DNA of 64,000 nucleotides from Amycolatopsis lexingtonensis (GTDB lineage: Bacteria; Actinomycetota; Actinomycetes; Mycobacteriales; Pseudonocardiaceae). Positions 25,168-33,725 of the stretch are shown in pieces. The position numbers and the translations under genes are program-made. How positions within the stretch are numbered: position 1 is the stretch's first letter; the number at the start of each line of letters is the position of its first letter. The stretch covers positions 9,646,501 to 9,710,500 of the forward strand of contig NZ_JADBEG010000001.1 in NCBI RefSeq assembly GCF_014873755.1, given 5' to 3'. Under the pieces are notes generated by a model that made no database searches, was not told the origin of the DNA, and saw nothing but the letters and a program-made list of their open reading frames with translations.

Positions 25168-25168
25168 G

Positions 25169-27427
25169 TCAGACCCCGACCCCGTCCAGCCAGCTCAGGT
25201 AGTCGCTCTTGGCCCGCTCGGGCGGGGGTTCGACCTCGATGCGCTGGATCAGCTCGGTCTCGTCGGTCGCCGCGCCCGCCGGCCGCCGGGCTTCGCCGAG
25301 CCGGACCTTGCCTTCGGTCAGCGCCTGCCGGCAGATCTCGACGCAGGAGGCGATGGTGCCGATCTCGTCCTGCCGCTGGGGGTAGACGACGGCGCCGGTG
25401 TCGCCGCCGGCGATCCGCCGGGCTTCCGCGCCGACCCGCCGCAGCGGCCGCACGACCACCAGGAAGTGCCAGGCGAACAGCATCAGCGCGACGACGGCGG
25501 TGAGCAGGGCGGCGACCCGCGCGCCCGAGCGCACGGTGTTGTCGGCGAGCCCCAGCGAACCGATCGGTTGCTCGGCGACGACGACCCACTTCAGCGAAGC
25601 CGCATTGCCCTTGTCGGCCAGGCGCTGCGCCGCCACGAGCGCCGACGGCGTCGTTTCACGGGCGTCCTTGCCGGCTTGCGCCGCGTCGACGCTCTTGATC
25701 AGCGCCGGGTCGGAAAGCGCGGCGAAGGCGAGGTAGCCCTCGGTGTCGGCGATGGTGCGCTTGCCCTCGTCGACGACGCGGACGCGGCCGCCCGCCGGGC
25801 CGAGCAGCGCGGCCATCCGCGGCACGTCGTACTCGCCGACCAGGACGTTCTTCGAGTCCGGCAGCGGCGTGAAGGCGTAGACGACCGGGACGCGGCCGCT
25901 GGTGTTGTGCTGGCGCAGGCCTTCGCCCTCGGGCAGCTTGCCGGGGTCGCGCAGGGCCTCGCGCCCGGCCTGCAGCACCACCGCGCCCTGCTCGTCGGCG
26001 ACGTAGACGCTGCGGAACCGGCTTTCGGTGCCGGCGAGCTGGTCGAGCATGCCGCGCAACCGGTCCGGCTCCTTGCCCTTGCCGAGCCGCGCGACGGACT
26101 GCAGGTCGGTCAGGCCTTCGGCGAGGCTGCGCCGCAGCGTGTCCGCCGAGCGCGTGACGCGGACGCCGTGCTCGGACAGCGTCGTCGCCGAGACCTCGGC
26201 GTGCTGCCGCCCGAGCGTCGCGGCGACCGCGCCCGACCAGCCGAGCAGCGCGAGCGCGACGAACACGATGACGAGCTGGGCGGACAGGAACGGGCGGACC
26301 GGCTTCGCGGGCTTGCGGCGGCGGAGCTTGCAGCGGTACCGCTCCACCGCGGTCGTCAGGCGGTTGACCTCGCGGATCCGCGACTGCCGGACGGGCTTGC
26401 CGAGCGAGCCAGCCGCGACGGCGAGCGCGTCGGTGCGCAGGCGGCGGATCGGCGCGACGACCGTGCGCCGCAGCAGGACGAACCCGGCGACGGCGAGGGC
26501 GAGCAGCGCGGCGGCGGGGATCAGGCCGGGCCAGCGGACCGGCACGGCGTCGACCGGGACCCGGCTGAACGAGACGACGGACAGGCCGAGGCTGCCGCCG
26601 GTGCCGGACGGCGAGACCGGGGCGTAGGAGACGACGGCGGCGCGCTTGCCCGCCGGGTCGGTTCCGCCGGTGAGCACGCCGGCCTGCCCCGCGGCGGCCG
26701 CGGTCGACGCGCGGGCGAGCAGGTCCTGGGCGGGCCGGTCGGTCGCGGCGACGTCGGTGCCGTGCGTGTGCAGCACCGCGCCGTCCGCGGTGACCAGGCG
26801 GACCTGCTCCTGGTTCTTCTCGTCCAGGTCGCCGCCGATGCCGCGCAACGCGGTCGAGACGACGAGGAGCTTGCCGGCACGGGTCCCGGTCAGCGGGAGC
26901 GCGGTGAGCACGAGCGGGGTGTCGCCGGGGCGGGCCACCGCGCGGACGGTGAGGTTCGCGACGGGGACCCCGCGCAGCGTCTCCACCGGCACCGGCTCGC
27001 CGCGCGTGGCCACCACCTTCTGCGACGCCTGGTCGTAGACGGCGGTGCCGCGCCAGTCGTCGTAGGTTTCGCCCAGGCGGGTGAGGAGCGCGGCGTCGTC
27101 GGCGGTGTCGAACACCCCGGAGCCGGCCGCGACCTGCAGATCACCGGCGGCGGCCGTCGCCGACGTCGCGACGCTCTGCGCGAGCCCGGCGGTGGTCCGC
27201 TGCCGGCTCGCGGCGACCTCGTCGGAGACCCGGCCGGACTGGTCGTCGGCGCGGATCAGGGAAAGCGGGCCCGCGGTGGACAGGTAGAGCGCGGTGAAAG
27301 CGGCGATGAGCAGCAGCAACGCGAAGGTGGTCGCGGACGCGACGCCCACGCCGCGCGGGAAGCCCGCCTCCGGGATCTGCGCGCGCAACCGGGCGGCGCG
27401 ATCGTCGTGCGGTTTTGGCCGGTTCAC
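25169..27427 (-). CDS. Tandem sensor-like membrane protein, no output domain
   Basis: A 752-residue protein built of two similar units. Unit 1: helix (29-50), extracellular Cache-like region, helix (about 300-320), HAMP-like segment (PIRRLRTDALAVAAGSLG). Unit 2: helix (about 372-392), a second extracellular region, helix (about 655-678), HAMP-like segment (RPLRRVGAEARRIAGGDT). No kinase, GGDEF, guanylate cyclase or methyl-accepting domain follows; it ends with a short acidic tail (EVEPPPERAKSDYLSWLDG). GTG 27427 follows GGGGAG. It is first in the pgs operon, 1 base before pgsB, where PgsA or another partner would be expected. Role unknown: perhaps regulator, polymer contact or anchor. Confidence 0.75.
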   Translation of the reverse strand: MNRPKPHDDRAARLRAQIPEAGFPRGVGVASATTFALLLLIAAFTALYLSTAGPLSLIRADDQSGRVSDEVAASRQRTTAGLAQSVATSATAAAGDLQVAAGSGVFDTADDAALLTRLGETYDDWRGTAVYDQASQKVVATRGEPVPVETLRGVPVANLTVRAVARPGDTPLVLTALPLTGTRAGKLLVVSTALRGIGGDLDEKNQEQVRLVTADGAVLHTHGTDVAATDRPAQDLLARASTAAAAGQAGVLTGGTDPAGKRAAVVSYAPVSPSGTGGSLGLSVVSFSRVPVDAVPVRWPGLIPAAALLALAVAGFVLLRRTVVAPIRRLRTDALAVAAGSLGKPVRQSRIREVNRLTTAVERYRCKLRRRKPAKPVRPFLSAQLVIVFVALALLGWSGAVAATLGRQHAEVSATTLSEHGVRVTRSADTLRRSLAEGLTDLQSVARLGKGKEPDRLRGMLDQLAGTESRFRSVYVADEQGAVVLQAGREALRDPGKLPEGEGLRQHNTSGRVPVVYAFTPLPDSKNVLVGEYDVPRMAALLGPAGGRVRVVDEGKRTIADTEGYLAFAALSDPALIKSVDAAQAGKDARETTPSALVAAQRLADKGNAASLKWVVVAEQPIGSLGLADNTVRSGARVAALLTAVVALMLFAWHFLVVVRPLRRVGAEARRIAGGDTGAVVYPQRQDEIGTIASCVEICRQALTEGKVRLGEARRPAGAATDETELIQRIEVEPPPERAKSDYLSWLDGVGV

Positions 27428-27606
27428 CTGGTCTCCCCAGGGCCTTTCGGTCGAGCGACCCCGGAAGTCACCGGCCACCAGGGGCCGCGAGCGGAAGATC
27501 CACTCTTTCGGGTCACGTGAAGGTCTCGAAGTTGTCAGCGGTGACGGTACAACTCCCCCTATCGTGGGACAAACGGCGGCTGGGTGTGACGGCTGGATGG
27601 AGTCAG

Positions 27607-27612
27607 TACACT
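27607..27612 (+). promoter_or_regulatory. -10 box of a likely leaderless gene
   Basis: TACACT ends 7 bases before GTG 27620, with no ribosome-binding site between. The region 27428-27606 would hold the divergent promoters of this gene and the pgs operon; no strong -35 is visible. Confidence 0.45.
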
Positions 27613-27619
27613 CCGTGTG

Positions 27620-28525
27620 GTGATCAGCCGGCCTCGGACGTTGCTCAGCGTGGTCGGCGTGGTCGTCGCGCTGGGGCTGGCCCTGACGTTGGTACTGGTC
27701 CTCGGCGACGAGAAGCCGCCACCGCCCGCGCCGGAGGCCGGTTTGGATTCCCTGGTAACGAAGTTCACCTCCGGGCTGTCCGCGGACCAGGAGTACCGCT
27801 CACCGAAATCCGACGAACGTCGTACGGCGGCCACCGGGTTCGCCGCCGTCCTGGACCGCCGGGGCACCGCGGACTTCGAGCGGCTCGGCTTTTCGGTGCG
27901 CGACGGCGTCGACCCGGCGACCGGGCGGCCGTACACGATCGCGGTGAACGAGACCGGCACCGACCGGGCGTGGGGGATGTACGTCATCGACCGGTCGGCG
28001 CCGCCGTCGCTCGTGGTCGAGGTGCCGCACCCGGCGTTCGACCTGCGCACGGAACTCTTCGGCGTCGACCTGTTCCGGCGGGTGCCGGGCGCGGTGCTGC
28101 TGGTGGCGGGCGCGCACCGCAAGGCGGACGACAGCCACGCCGACGTCGCCCACGAAACGGATTCGGTGTTCCACGTCGTGGCCACCGCGCTCGCGGGACG
28201 CGGGCTGGCGCAGGTCCAGCTGCACGGCTTCCACGACCAGAACCTGCCCTCGACCGACATCGTGCTCTCGCCGGGCGCCACGGTCGCCGGCGACGCGGCC
28301 CGGCGCGCGGCCGACCGGCTGACGGCCGACGGGTTCGCCGTGTGCCGCGCCTGGGAAGAGCGGTGCAAGGGCCTGGAAGGCACGACGAACGTCCAGGGCA
28401 AGATGGCCGCCTCGGACGACACGGTGTTCCTGCACGTGGAGATGAGCCGGACCGTCCGGGAGTCGCCGGAACGGCGCGCGGACGTCGTCCGGGCGCTGAC
28501 GGAAGCCGATCTCGCGAAACCCTGA
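27620..28525 (+). CDS. Membrane-anchored protein of unknown function beside pgs genes
   Basis: A 301-residue protein with an N-terminal anchor helix (about 8-28) and a Pro-rich stalk, then one extracytoplasmic domain. Conserved-looking histidines and acids are clustered: VPHPAFDLRTELFG, VAGAHRKADD, DVAHETDSVFH and VQLHGFHDQN. This layout resembles a metal-dependent hydrolase, but I do not recognise a named family. It is divergent from the pgs-type operon with which it shares a 190-base promoter region, so a role in trimming or modifying that polymer is a guess. GTG 27617 is an alternative start; 27620 has leaderless spacing. Confidence 0.7.
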   Translation: MISRPRTLLSVVGVVVALGLALTLVLVLGDEKPPPPAPEAGLDSLVTKFTSGLSADQEYRSPKSDERRTAATGFAAVLDRRGTADFERLGFSVRDGVDPATGRPYTIAVNETGTDRAWGMYVIDRSAPPSLVVEVPHPAFDLRTELFGVDLFRRVPGAVLLVAGAHRKADDSHADVAHETDSVFHVVATALAGRGLAQVQLHGFHDQNLPSTDIVLSPGATVAGDAARRAADRLTADGFAVCRAWEERCKGLEGTTNVQGKMAASDDTVFLHVEMSRTVRESPERRADVVRALTEADLAKP

Positions 28526-28551
28526 CACTTTTTTTCGACCGCGACGGGTGA

Positions 28552-28579
28552 TTGACATCACATGCCCGCGCCGTAAAGT
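28552..28579 (+). promoter_or_regulatory. Strong sigma-70-type promoter of the subtilase gene
   Basis: TTGACA (28552-28557), 16-base spacer, TAAAGT (28574-28579). This is the best promoter match seen in the window. It gives an approximately 100-base 5' untranslated region before GTG 28685. Confidence 0.7.
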
Positions 28580-28684
28580 GCGGGTGCCGGTCGTTCTCGC
28601 ATTCCACGGTATCGCCGGAATGGGGTCATGGGGGCTCGCAGCGCGACCGGCGGCAATTCCGATCTCTATTCGGGGAGGCTCCTG

Positions 28685-31600
28685 GTGCGTCGGAAAAAGA
28701 AGGCGATGGCGATCGCGCTGGCGGCCGGAATGGCGTTCCCCGTTCCCGCGGCCGCCGTGGCCGCACCGGCACCGGCCCGGAGCGCGGACGGCCAGTCGGT
28801 CACGCTCATCACCGGCGACCGCGTGCGGGTGCTGCCCGGCGCCCGCGGGCCGGCCGCGGTCGTGGTCGAGCCCGGAGCGGGCCGCGGCGGGATCGGCTTC
28901 CTGCGCGAGACGAGCACCGGCGGGCGTCCGGGCGACGTCACCGTGGTGCCCGCGGACGCGCTGCCGCTGCTGGCCGCCGGGCGGCTCGACCCGCGCCTGT
29001 TCGACGTCTCCGAGCTGCTGCGCCAGCACCTGGCCGACCCCGAGCCCGGCCTGCCGCTGATCATGACCTACGCCGCCGGGGCCCGGCCGGCCGCGGCGGC
29101 CGCCACCGCCGTCCGGGACCTGCCCAGCGTGCGGGGCGCGGCGCTGCGCCAGGACCGGCGGCGCGGCACGGAGTTCTGGACGTGGCTCACCGCTTCGCCG
29201 GGCACGCTGCGGCCCGGGATCGGCAAGGTGTGGCTGGACGGCCTGGCCACCCCGGCCCTCGACGTCAGCGTGCCGCAGATCGGCGCCCCGGCCGCCTGGC
29301 AGGCCGGCTACACCGGCAGCGGCGTCACCGTCGGCCTGCTCGACACCGGCGTCAAGGCCGACCACCCGGACCTGGCGGGCAAGGTCGTGGCCGCCAAGGA
29401 CTTCACCGGGACCCGGCCGGACGCGAGCGACGACCTCGGCCACGGCACGCACGTCGCGGGCATCATCGCCGGCACCGGCGCCGCCTCCGGCGGCCGCTAC
29501 CGCGGGGTGGCGCCGGACGCGAAGCTGATCAGCGGCAAGGTCTGCGTCGCCTACGGCTGCCCGGAGTCGGCGGTGATCGCCGGGATGGAGTGGCTCGCGC
29601 CGCAGGTTCCGGTGGTCAACCTCAGCCTCGGCGGTGACGCGACCGACGGCACGGATCCGTTGTCCCAGGCGGTGAACGCGCTCACCGCGCAGTACGGCAC
29701 GCTCTTCGTCGCTCCTGCGGGCAACGACCGGACGCTCGACCTGCCCGAACCCCTGCCGGTCGTGGCGCCCGCCGCAGCCGACGCCGCGCTCGCGGTCGGC
29801 AGCGTGTCCGCGGCCGACGTCACCAGCCCGTTCTCCAACCGCGGGCCCCGCCTCGGCGACTACGCGGTCAAGCCCGACCTGTCCGCGCCCGGCGAAGGTA
29901 TCGTCTCGGCACGGGCCGCGGGCACCCGCGACGGGGACGCGGCGCCGGTCGACGCCGACTACGCCCGGCTGTCCGGCACGTCGATGGCGGCGCCGCACGT
30001 CGCCGGCGTGGCCGCGCTGCTGCGGCAGGAGCACCCGGACTGGACCGCCGGCCGGCTCAAGCCCACGCTGACGAGCACCGCGCAGCCCACCGGCGACGTC
30101 CCCGGGCAGGGCGCGGGCCGGGTGGACGCGGCCCGCGCGGTCACCCAGCGGGTCACCGCCACCACCGGGAGCCTGAGCTACGGCTTCTTCGCCTGGCCGC
30201 ACACCACGCCGTCGACGAAGACCGTGACCTACCGCAACGACGGGGACGCGGCGGTCACCCTCGCGCTCACCAGTTCCGACGCGCTCGTCACGCCGGCCGC
30301 GCCCACCGTGGTGGTCCCGGCCCACGGCACCGCCGACGTCGGCGTCACCCTCCGGCCCACGGCGGCGGCGACCGGCCCGCACAGCGGCAGGCTGAGCGCC
30401 ACGGCGCCGGGAATCGCGGTGCAGACCGCGTTCGGCGCCGCCCTCGAGCGGGAGAGCTACGACGTCACCGTCCGGCTGATCGACCGGAACGGCGGGCCCG
30501 GCGCGGGGATCGCGAAGCTCGTCAGCACGACGACCGGGGAAGCGTTCGGCGTCCGGCCGATCGGGTCCGACGGCGTGGCCGTGGTCCGGGTGCCCAAGGG
30601 CACCTACGACCTCAACGCCTTCGACGTGGCCGGCCAGGCGGTGACCCTGCTGTCGAAGCCCGGGGTCGCGATCACCGGCGGCACGGCGTTCACCCTGGAC
30701 GCCCGCACGGGCAAGCCGGTGCGCGCGGTGGTCGACCACCCGGACGCGCACCTGCAGTCGGGCGAGCTCGGCCTGGTCTCGGGGAACCCGGCCGGCGACC
30801 GCACCAGCACGCTCGCCTGGCTCGTCCAGCCGGGCAACGAGCTGTTCGCGGCCGGCTCCGGCGACCGGGTCACCGACCACACCTACGCGCTGTTCTTCCG
30901 GGCCACGCTGGCCGCCCGCGAGCCGGGCGCCGATCCGGCCGGGTACGTCTACCAGCTGGCGCTGCTCGAACGTGGCCGCGTACCCGCCGACCCGGTGTTC
31001 CGGGTGCGGGACAAGGACCTCGCCGTGGTCGACGCCCGCTACCGGACCCAGGGCGGCGTGACGGACGGCCTGCGCGTCGACTACGCGTCGTTCGGTTTCC
31101 CGGGCGCCGACAGCGGCGCGTACCAGATCCTGCCGCACACACTGCCCAGCCGGCGGACCGAGTACTACACGCCCGGGCCGGTGAGCTGGCAGCACATCCT
31201 CGCGGTGTACCCGCCGGAACTGACCGACTCGGAGAACCAGTTCTCCTACCGGACCTACCGGCCCGGCGCCCAGCGCGCCGACTGGAACAGCGGCCCGGTC
31301 GGGCCCGCGTTCGGCGCGCCGCGGGACGGCTGGGGCGTGCTGCGCGCCGGCGACCAGCTCACCTACGCGATCCCGATCGTCTCGGGCAGCGACCCGGAGC
31401 AGTACAGCGCGCCACCGGTGGGCCTGTCCGGCACGGCGACGCTGTCGCGCGGCGGGGCGGTGCTGGGTACGACGGCCGACCCGGCGTTCGGCGCGTTCAC
31501 CGTGCCCGACGGAAGCGGCCCGCTCACCCTGCGGTCCGAGGCGACGCGCAGCGTGCCGTGGTCGGTGCTCGGCACCCACGTCGACGTGGCGTGGACGTTC

Positions 31601-31954
31601 CGCGACACCGGCCCGGCCGTCCCGCCGCCGCTCATGGTGGTCCGGGCGCAGGGCGCGCTCGACGACGACAGCCGGGCCCCGGCGGGCCGGCCGTTCCTGC
31701 TCTCCCTGACCGCGCAGCGGCAGCCGGGCGCGGGGGCGTTCCGCCTCGCGGACCTGCGGGTCGAGACCTCCGCCGACGACGGCGTGACGTGGGCGGACGC
31801 GCACGCCGTCCGACTCGGCGACGGCGGCCTGGCCCTGGTGCGCAACCCGGCGGGCGACAGCTTCGTCTCGCTGCGCATCACGGCCCGCGACACCGAAGGG
31901 AACAGCGTCACCCAGACCGTGCTCAGGGCGTACCGGACAACGTCAGCAGGGTGA
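28685..31954 (+). CDS. Large secreted subtilisin-like S8 protease
   Basis: A 1089-residue exported serine protease. Signal peptide (about 1-30, ending AAAVAAP), a propeptide-like region to about 190, then the S8 domain with Asp220 (LLDTGVKADHP), His253 (GHGTHVAG), an oxyanion Asn in APAGNDRT and Ser433 (SGTSMAAPHVAG). The 600-residue C-terminal part is beta-rich with no enzyme motif and may bind substrate or the cell surface; actinomycete 1,000-1,200-residue subtilases share this plan. GTG 28685 has GGGGAGG upstream and a strong promoter about 100 bases away. Its 3' end overlaps the convergent membrane-protein gene by 32 bases. Confidence 0.92.
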   Translation: MRRKKKAMAIALAAGMAFPVPAAAVAAPAPARSADGQSVTLITGDRVRVLPGARGPAAVVVEPGAGRGGIGFLRETSTGGRPGDVTVVPADALPLLAAGRLDPRLFDVSELLRQHLADPEPGLPLIMTYAAGARPAAAAATAVRDLPSVRGAALRQDRRRGTEFWTWLTASPGTLRPGIGKVWLDGLATPALDVSVPQIGAPAAWQAGYTGSGVTVGLLDTGVKADHPDLAGKVVAAKDFTGTRPDASDDLGHGTHVAGIIAGTGAASGGRYRGVAPDAKLISGKVCVAYGCPESAVIAGMEWLAPQVPVVNLSLGGDATDGTDPLSQAVNALTAQYGTLFVAPAGNDRTLDLPEPLPVVAPAAADAALAVGSVSAADVTSPFSNRGPRLGDYAVKPDLSAPGEGIVSARAAGTRDGDAAPVDADYARLSGTSMAAPHVAGVAALLRQEHPDWTAGRLKPTLTSTAQPTGDVPGQGAGRVDAARAVTQRVTATTGSLSYGFFAWPHTTPSTKTVTYRNDGDAAVTLALTSSDALVTPAAPTVVVPAHGTADVGVTLRPTAAATGPHSGRLSATAPGIAVQTAFGAALERESYDVTVRLIDRNGGPGAGIAKLVSTTTGEAFGVRPIGSDGVAVVRVPKGTYDLNAFDVAGQAVTLLSKPGVAITGGTAFTLDARTGKPVRAVVDHPDAHLQSGELGLVSGNPAGDRTSTLAWLVQPGNELFAAGSGDRVTDHTYALFFRATLAAREPGADPAGYVYQLALLERGRVPADPVFRVRDKDLAVVDARYRTQGGVTDGLRVDYASFGFPGADSGAYQILPHTLPSRRTEYYTPGPVSWQHILAVYPPELTDSENQFSYRTYRPGAQRADWNSGPVGPAFGAPRDGWGVLRAGDQLTYAIPIVSGSDPEQYSAPPVGLSGTATLSRGGAVLGTTADPAFGAFTVPDGSGPLTLRSEATRSVPWSVLGTHVDVAWTFRDTGPAVPPPLMVVRAQGALDDDSRAPAGRPFLLSLTAQRQPGAGAFRLADLRVETSADDGVTWADAHAVRLGDGGLALVRNPAGDSFVSLRITARDTEGNSVTQTVLRAYRTTSAG

Positions 31955-32486
31955 CGACGGCGAGCGGGACGGCGAAGGCGGCGGTGGTCAGCAGCCGGAG
32001 GACCCGGCGGTGGGCCAGCCACTCGCCGTCCCAGCCGCCTTCGGTGTCGTAGCGCGTGTTCGCCGTGGTCATCAGCGCCCGGCCGAGCCCGAACCCGGCG
32101 CCCGCGGCCAGCGCGGCGGGCAGCGGGGCGGTGAGCGCCACGGCCACCGCGGCGACGTACGGCAGGCCGCTGGGCAGGTAGGTGCGCACGCCGGTGCCCA
32201 TCTCGAACCCGAACTGCAGCGGGCCGAGGTGCCGGCCCAGCCGGAAGACGGTGTCGGGCACCAGCCGCCGGTTCTCCGGCAGCCGGAACGACCACACGCC
32301 GGTCTCCCGCAGCAGCACGGCCACGAGCGCCGCGGCCACCACGCCCCAGCGGACGGCCACGGGCAAGGGCGCGCGCAGCAGTGAACCCGCCACCACGAGC
32401 ACCAGTGCGGTGAGGGCGCCCCCGCAGACGAGTCCCGCGCAGAACGCCAGTGTCGGTGTGCCCCGCCAGACCGGCGAGCTCAGCAC
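31923..32486 (-). CDS. Membrane protein, last gene of Mau-like locus
   Basis: A 187-residue polytopic membrane protein with about five helices. The middle contains FRLPENRRLVPDTVFRLGRHLGPLQFGFEMGTG-type sequence, a conserved-looking amphipathic loop between helices 2 and 3. No family with known function is recognised. GTG start, weak ribosome-binding site. It is the last of five same-strand genes (34399 to 31923) with almost no spacing, so it probably belongs to the redox locus and may be a membrane component for export or electron transfer. It overlaps the subtilase 3' end on the opposite strand. Confidence 0.7.
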   Translation of the reverse strand: MLSSPVWRGTPTLAFCAGLVCGGALTALVLVVAGSLLRAPLPVAVRWGVVAAALVAVLLRETGVWSFRLPENRRLVPDTVFRLGRHLGPLQFGFEMGTGVRTYLPSGLPYVAAVAVALTAPLPAALAAGAGFGLGRALMTTANTRYDTEGGWDGEWLAHRRVLRLLTTAAFAVPLAVVTLLTLSGTP

Positions 32487-32504
32487 GGAGGCCGAGTTCC
32501 GGCT

Positions 32505-32681
32505 TCAAACGGAGCCGCTGGTGGCGAAGCCGGCGGCCGCGCACAGGACGAGCCACGCGCTCGGCAGCAGCCAGCCCGGCGGCGCGAGCACTGCCGCGCC
32601 GGCCACGCCCATCGCGGCGGCCACCAGCCCGGCGGCGACGGTCAGCGGGTGCCAGCGGCGCCGGTGCAGCGCCGCGGTCAG
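32505..32681 (-). CDS. Possible small two-helix membrane protein
   Basis: Between the MauA-like gene and the last membrane-protein gene, the minus strand keeps an open frame encoding about 58 residues: a basic start (LHRRRWHP) and two hydrophobic helices (VAAGLVAAAMGVAGAAVLA and LLPSAWLVLCAAAGFA). Coding bias looks genuine. No ordinary start codon fits. CTG at 32681 overlaps the preceding stop as CTGA; a GTG at 32795 would need a long overlap. It could also be the displaced N terminus of the next gene. Confidence 0.35.
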   Translation of the reverse strand: MTAALHRRRWHPLTVAAGLVAAAMGVAGAAVLAPPGWLLPSAWLVLCAAAGFATSGSV

Positions 32682-33250
32682 AGCTCGGCCCGGCAGATGG
32701 TCAGGTACGTCTGCCCGGTGCTGCCGTCGCCCCAGAACGTCGAGAACCCGTCCGAACAGCGGTAGACGCGCTTGTCCGGCGTCGTCCACCGCCACGCGTT
32801 CTTGGCGATCGTCTGGCCGCAGGTGTTGGACAGCGGCTGGTGGTCGACCTGCACGCCGTTCTCGTTCCAGGTGCCGTACTTGTGCCAGCCCGCTTCGCAG
32901 TAGGTGCTGCCGCGCCAGTAGCCGCCGAAGCAGGCGGCATAGGTGTTGACGTAGGCGCCGCTGGTGTCGAGCAGCTCCGGGTAGCCGGTGGCGTAGGCGT
33001 CGTGGCAGTCGTTGCGGTCCCAGCCCTGCATGCCGTTCGGGCCGACTTCGGCGTTCGCCCGCCGCAGGCGCGACAGGCCGGACCAGTCGAGCGCGGTCGC
33101 GCCGATCGTCAGCACGCCGAGCGCCAGCGCCCGCAGGAACGTCCGGCGGGTCCCGGCCCCGGGCAGCTTCGTACCCGCGCGCGTGGGCACGGCTTCCGGG
33201 CCGGGCCGGTCAAGCTCCGGAATCCGCGCCAGCTCGAGTGCCACCGACAT
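32678..33250 (-). CDS. TAT-exported Cys/Trp-rich protein, MauA-like
   Basis: A 190-residue secreted protein. A twin-arginine signal (TRRTFLRALALG, 34-45) is followed by a probable cleavage near ANA-EV (67). The mature part has six cysteines (82, 107, 118, 144, 165, 186) and seven tryptophans (77-173). Its size, TAT-like leader, and a C-terminal pattern of Trp, Gly, TY and Cys (TFWGDG, TYLTIC) resemble the light chain of methylamine dehydrogenase (MauA), whose two Trp residues form the TTQ cofactor. MauA has twelve cysteines, so any relation is distant. Neighbouring MauD-like and MauE-like genes support it. It overlaps the MauD-like gene by 41 bases. Confidence 0.6.
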   Translation of the reverse strand: MSVALELARIPELDRPGPEAVPTRAGTKLPGAGTRRTFLRALALGVLTIGATALDWSGLSRLRRANAEVGPNGMQGWDRNDCHDAYATGYPELLDTSGAYVNTYAACFGGYWRGSTYCEAGWHKYGTWNENGVQVDHQPLSNTCGQTIAKNAWRWTTPDKRVYRCSDGFSTFWGDGSTGQTYLTICRAEL

Positions 33251-33725
33251 CGCCTCCTGCCTTCGGACCGGCCCAGCCGGCCAGGGTGGTGTCCACGTCG
33301 CCGGCGCGGACGGGGAGCTGGAGCCGCCGGACGCGGCCGGTGCCGTCGGTCAGCATCAGCACCGGCGGCGCGAGGTGCGAGATCGAACGCCACGCCTCGG
33401 CGTCGGAGAGCACTGGCAGGCCGCGGGCCAGGCCCTGCCACACCGACGCCGGTTCGTGGGTCAGCAGGGCCGTGCCGGCGTCGAGCTCGGCCAGCCGGTC
33501 GACCACGGTCAGGCAGAGCGGGCAGCCGGAGTCGACGGCCGCCACGACCCGGCTCGCGAACCGCGGCCCGAGGTCGACGTCCGGCGGCGCGGCCACGAAG
33601 CCGTCGGACGTCCGGGTGACGATCCCGCGCAGCAGCCGCACCTCGCGCAGCACCGCCGCGAGGCCGAAGAAGAGCACGGCGATCGCCGCCCAGGTGATCA
33701 GCAGGACCGCGGTCGAGGTCGTCAT
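33210..33725 (-). CDS. MauD-like membrane-anchored thiol-disulfide protein
   Basis: A 171-residue protein with an N-terminal anchor helix (about 6-27) and a thioredoxin-like domain outside the membrane carrying a CPLC active site (Cys68, Cys71; DSGCPLCLTVVDRL). The arrangement matches MauD, a disulfide-handling protein needed for MauA maturation. A late strand (PVLMLTDGTGRVRRLQL) and Pro loop complete the fold. The start ATG overlaps the preceding gene's stop (ATGA), and its 3' end overlaps the MauA-like gene. It probably forms or isomerises disulfides in the exported Cys-rich partner. Confidence 0.75.
   Translation of the reverse strand: MTTSTAVLLITWAAIAVLFFGLAAVLREVRLLRGIVTRTSDGFVAAPPDVDLGPRFASRVVAAVDSGCPLCLTVVDRLAELDAGTALLTHEPASVWQGLARGLPVLSDAEAWRSISHLAPPVLMLTDGTGRVRRLQLPVRAGDVDTTLAGWAGPKAGGDVGGTRAGADSGA

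Noticed and set aside
25169..27427. PgsA or a histidine kinase
   Set aside because: No metallophosphatase motifs of PgsA, and no H-box or ATPase domain; only membrane, ectodomain and HAMP-like segments.
32678..33250. A functional methylamine dehydrogenase light chain
   Set aside because: Half the expected cysteines, no mauB heavy chain, no mauG and no copper protein nearby. Kept only as a distant MauA-like candidate.
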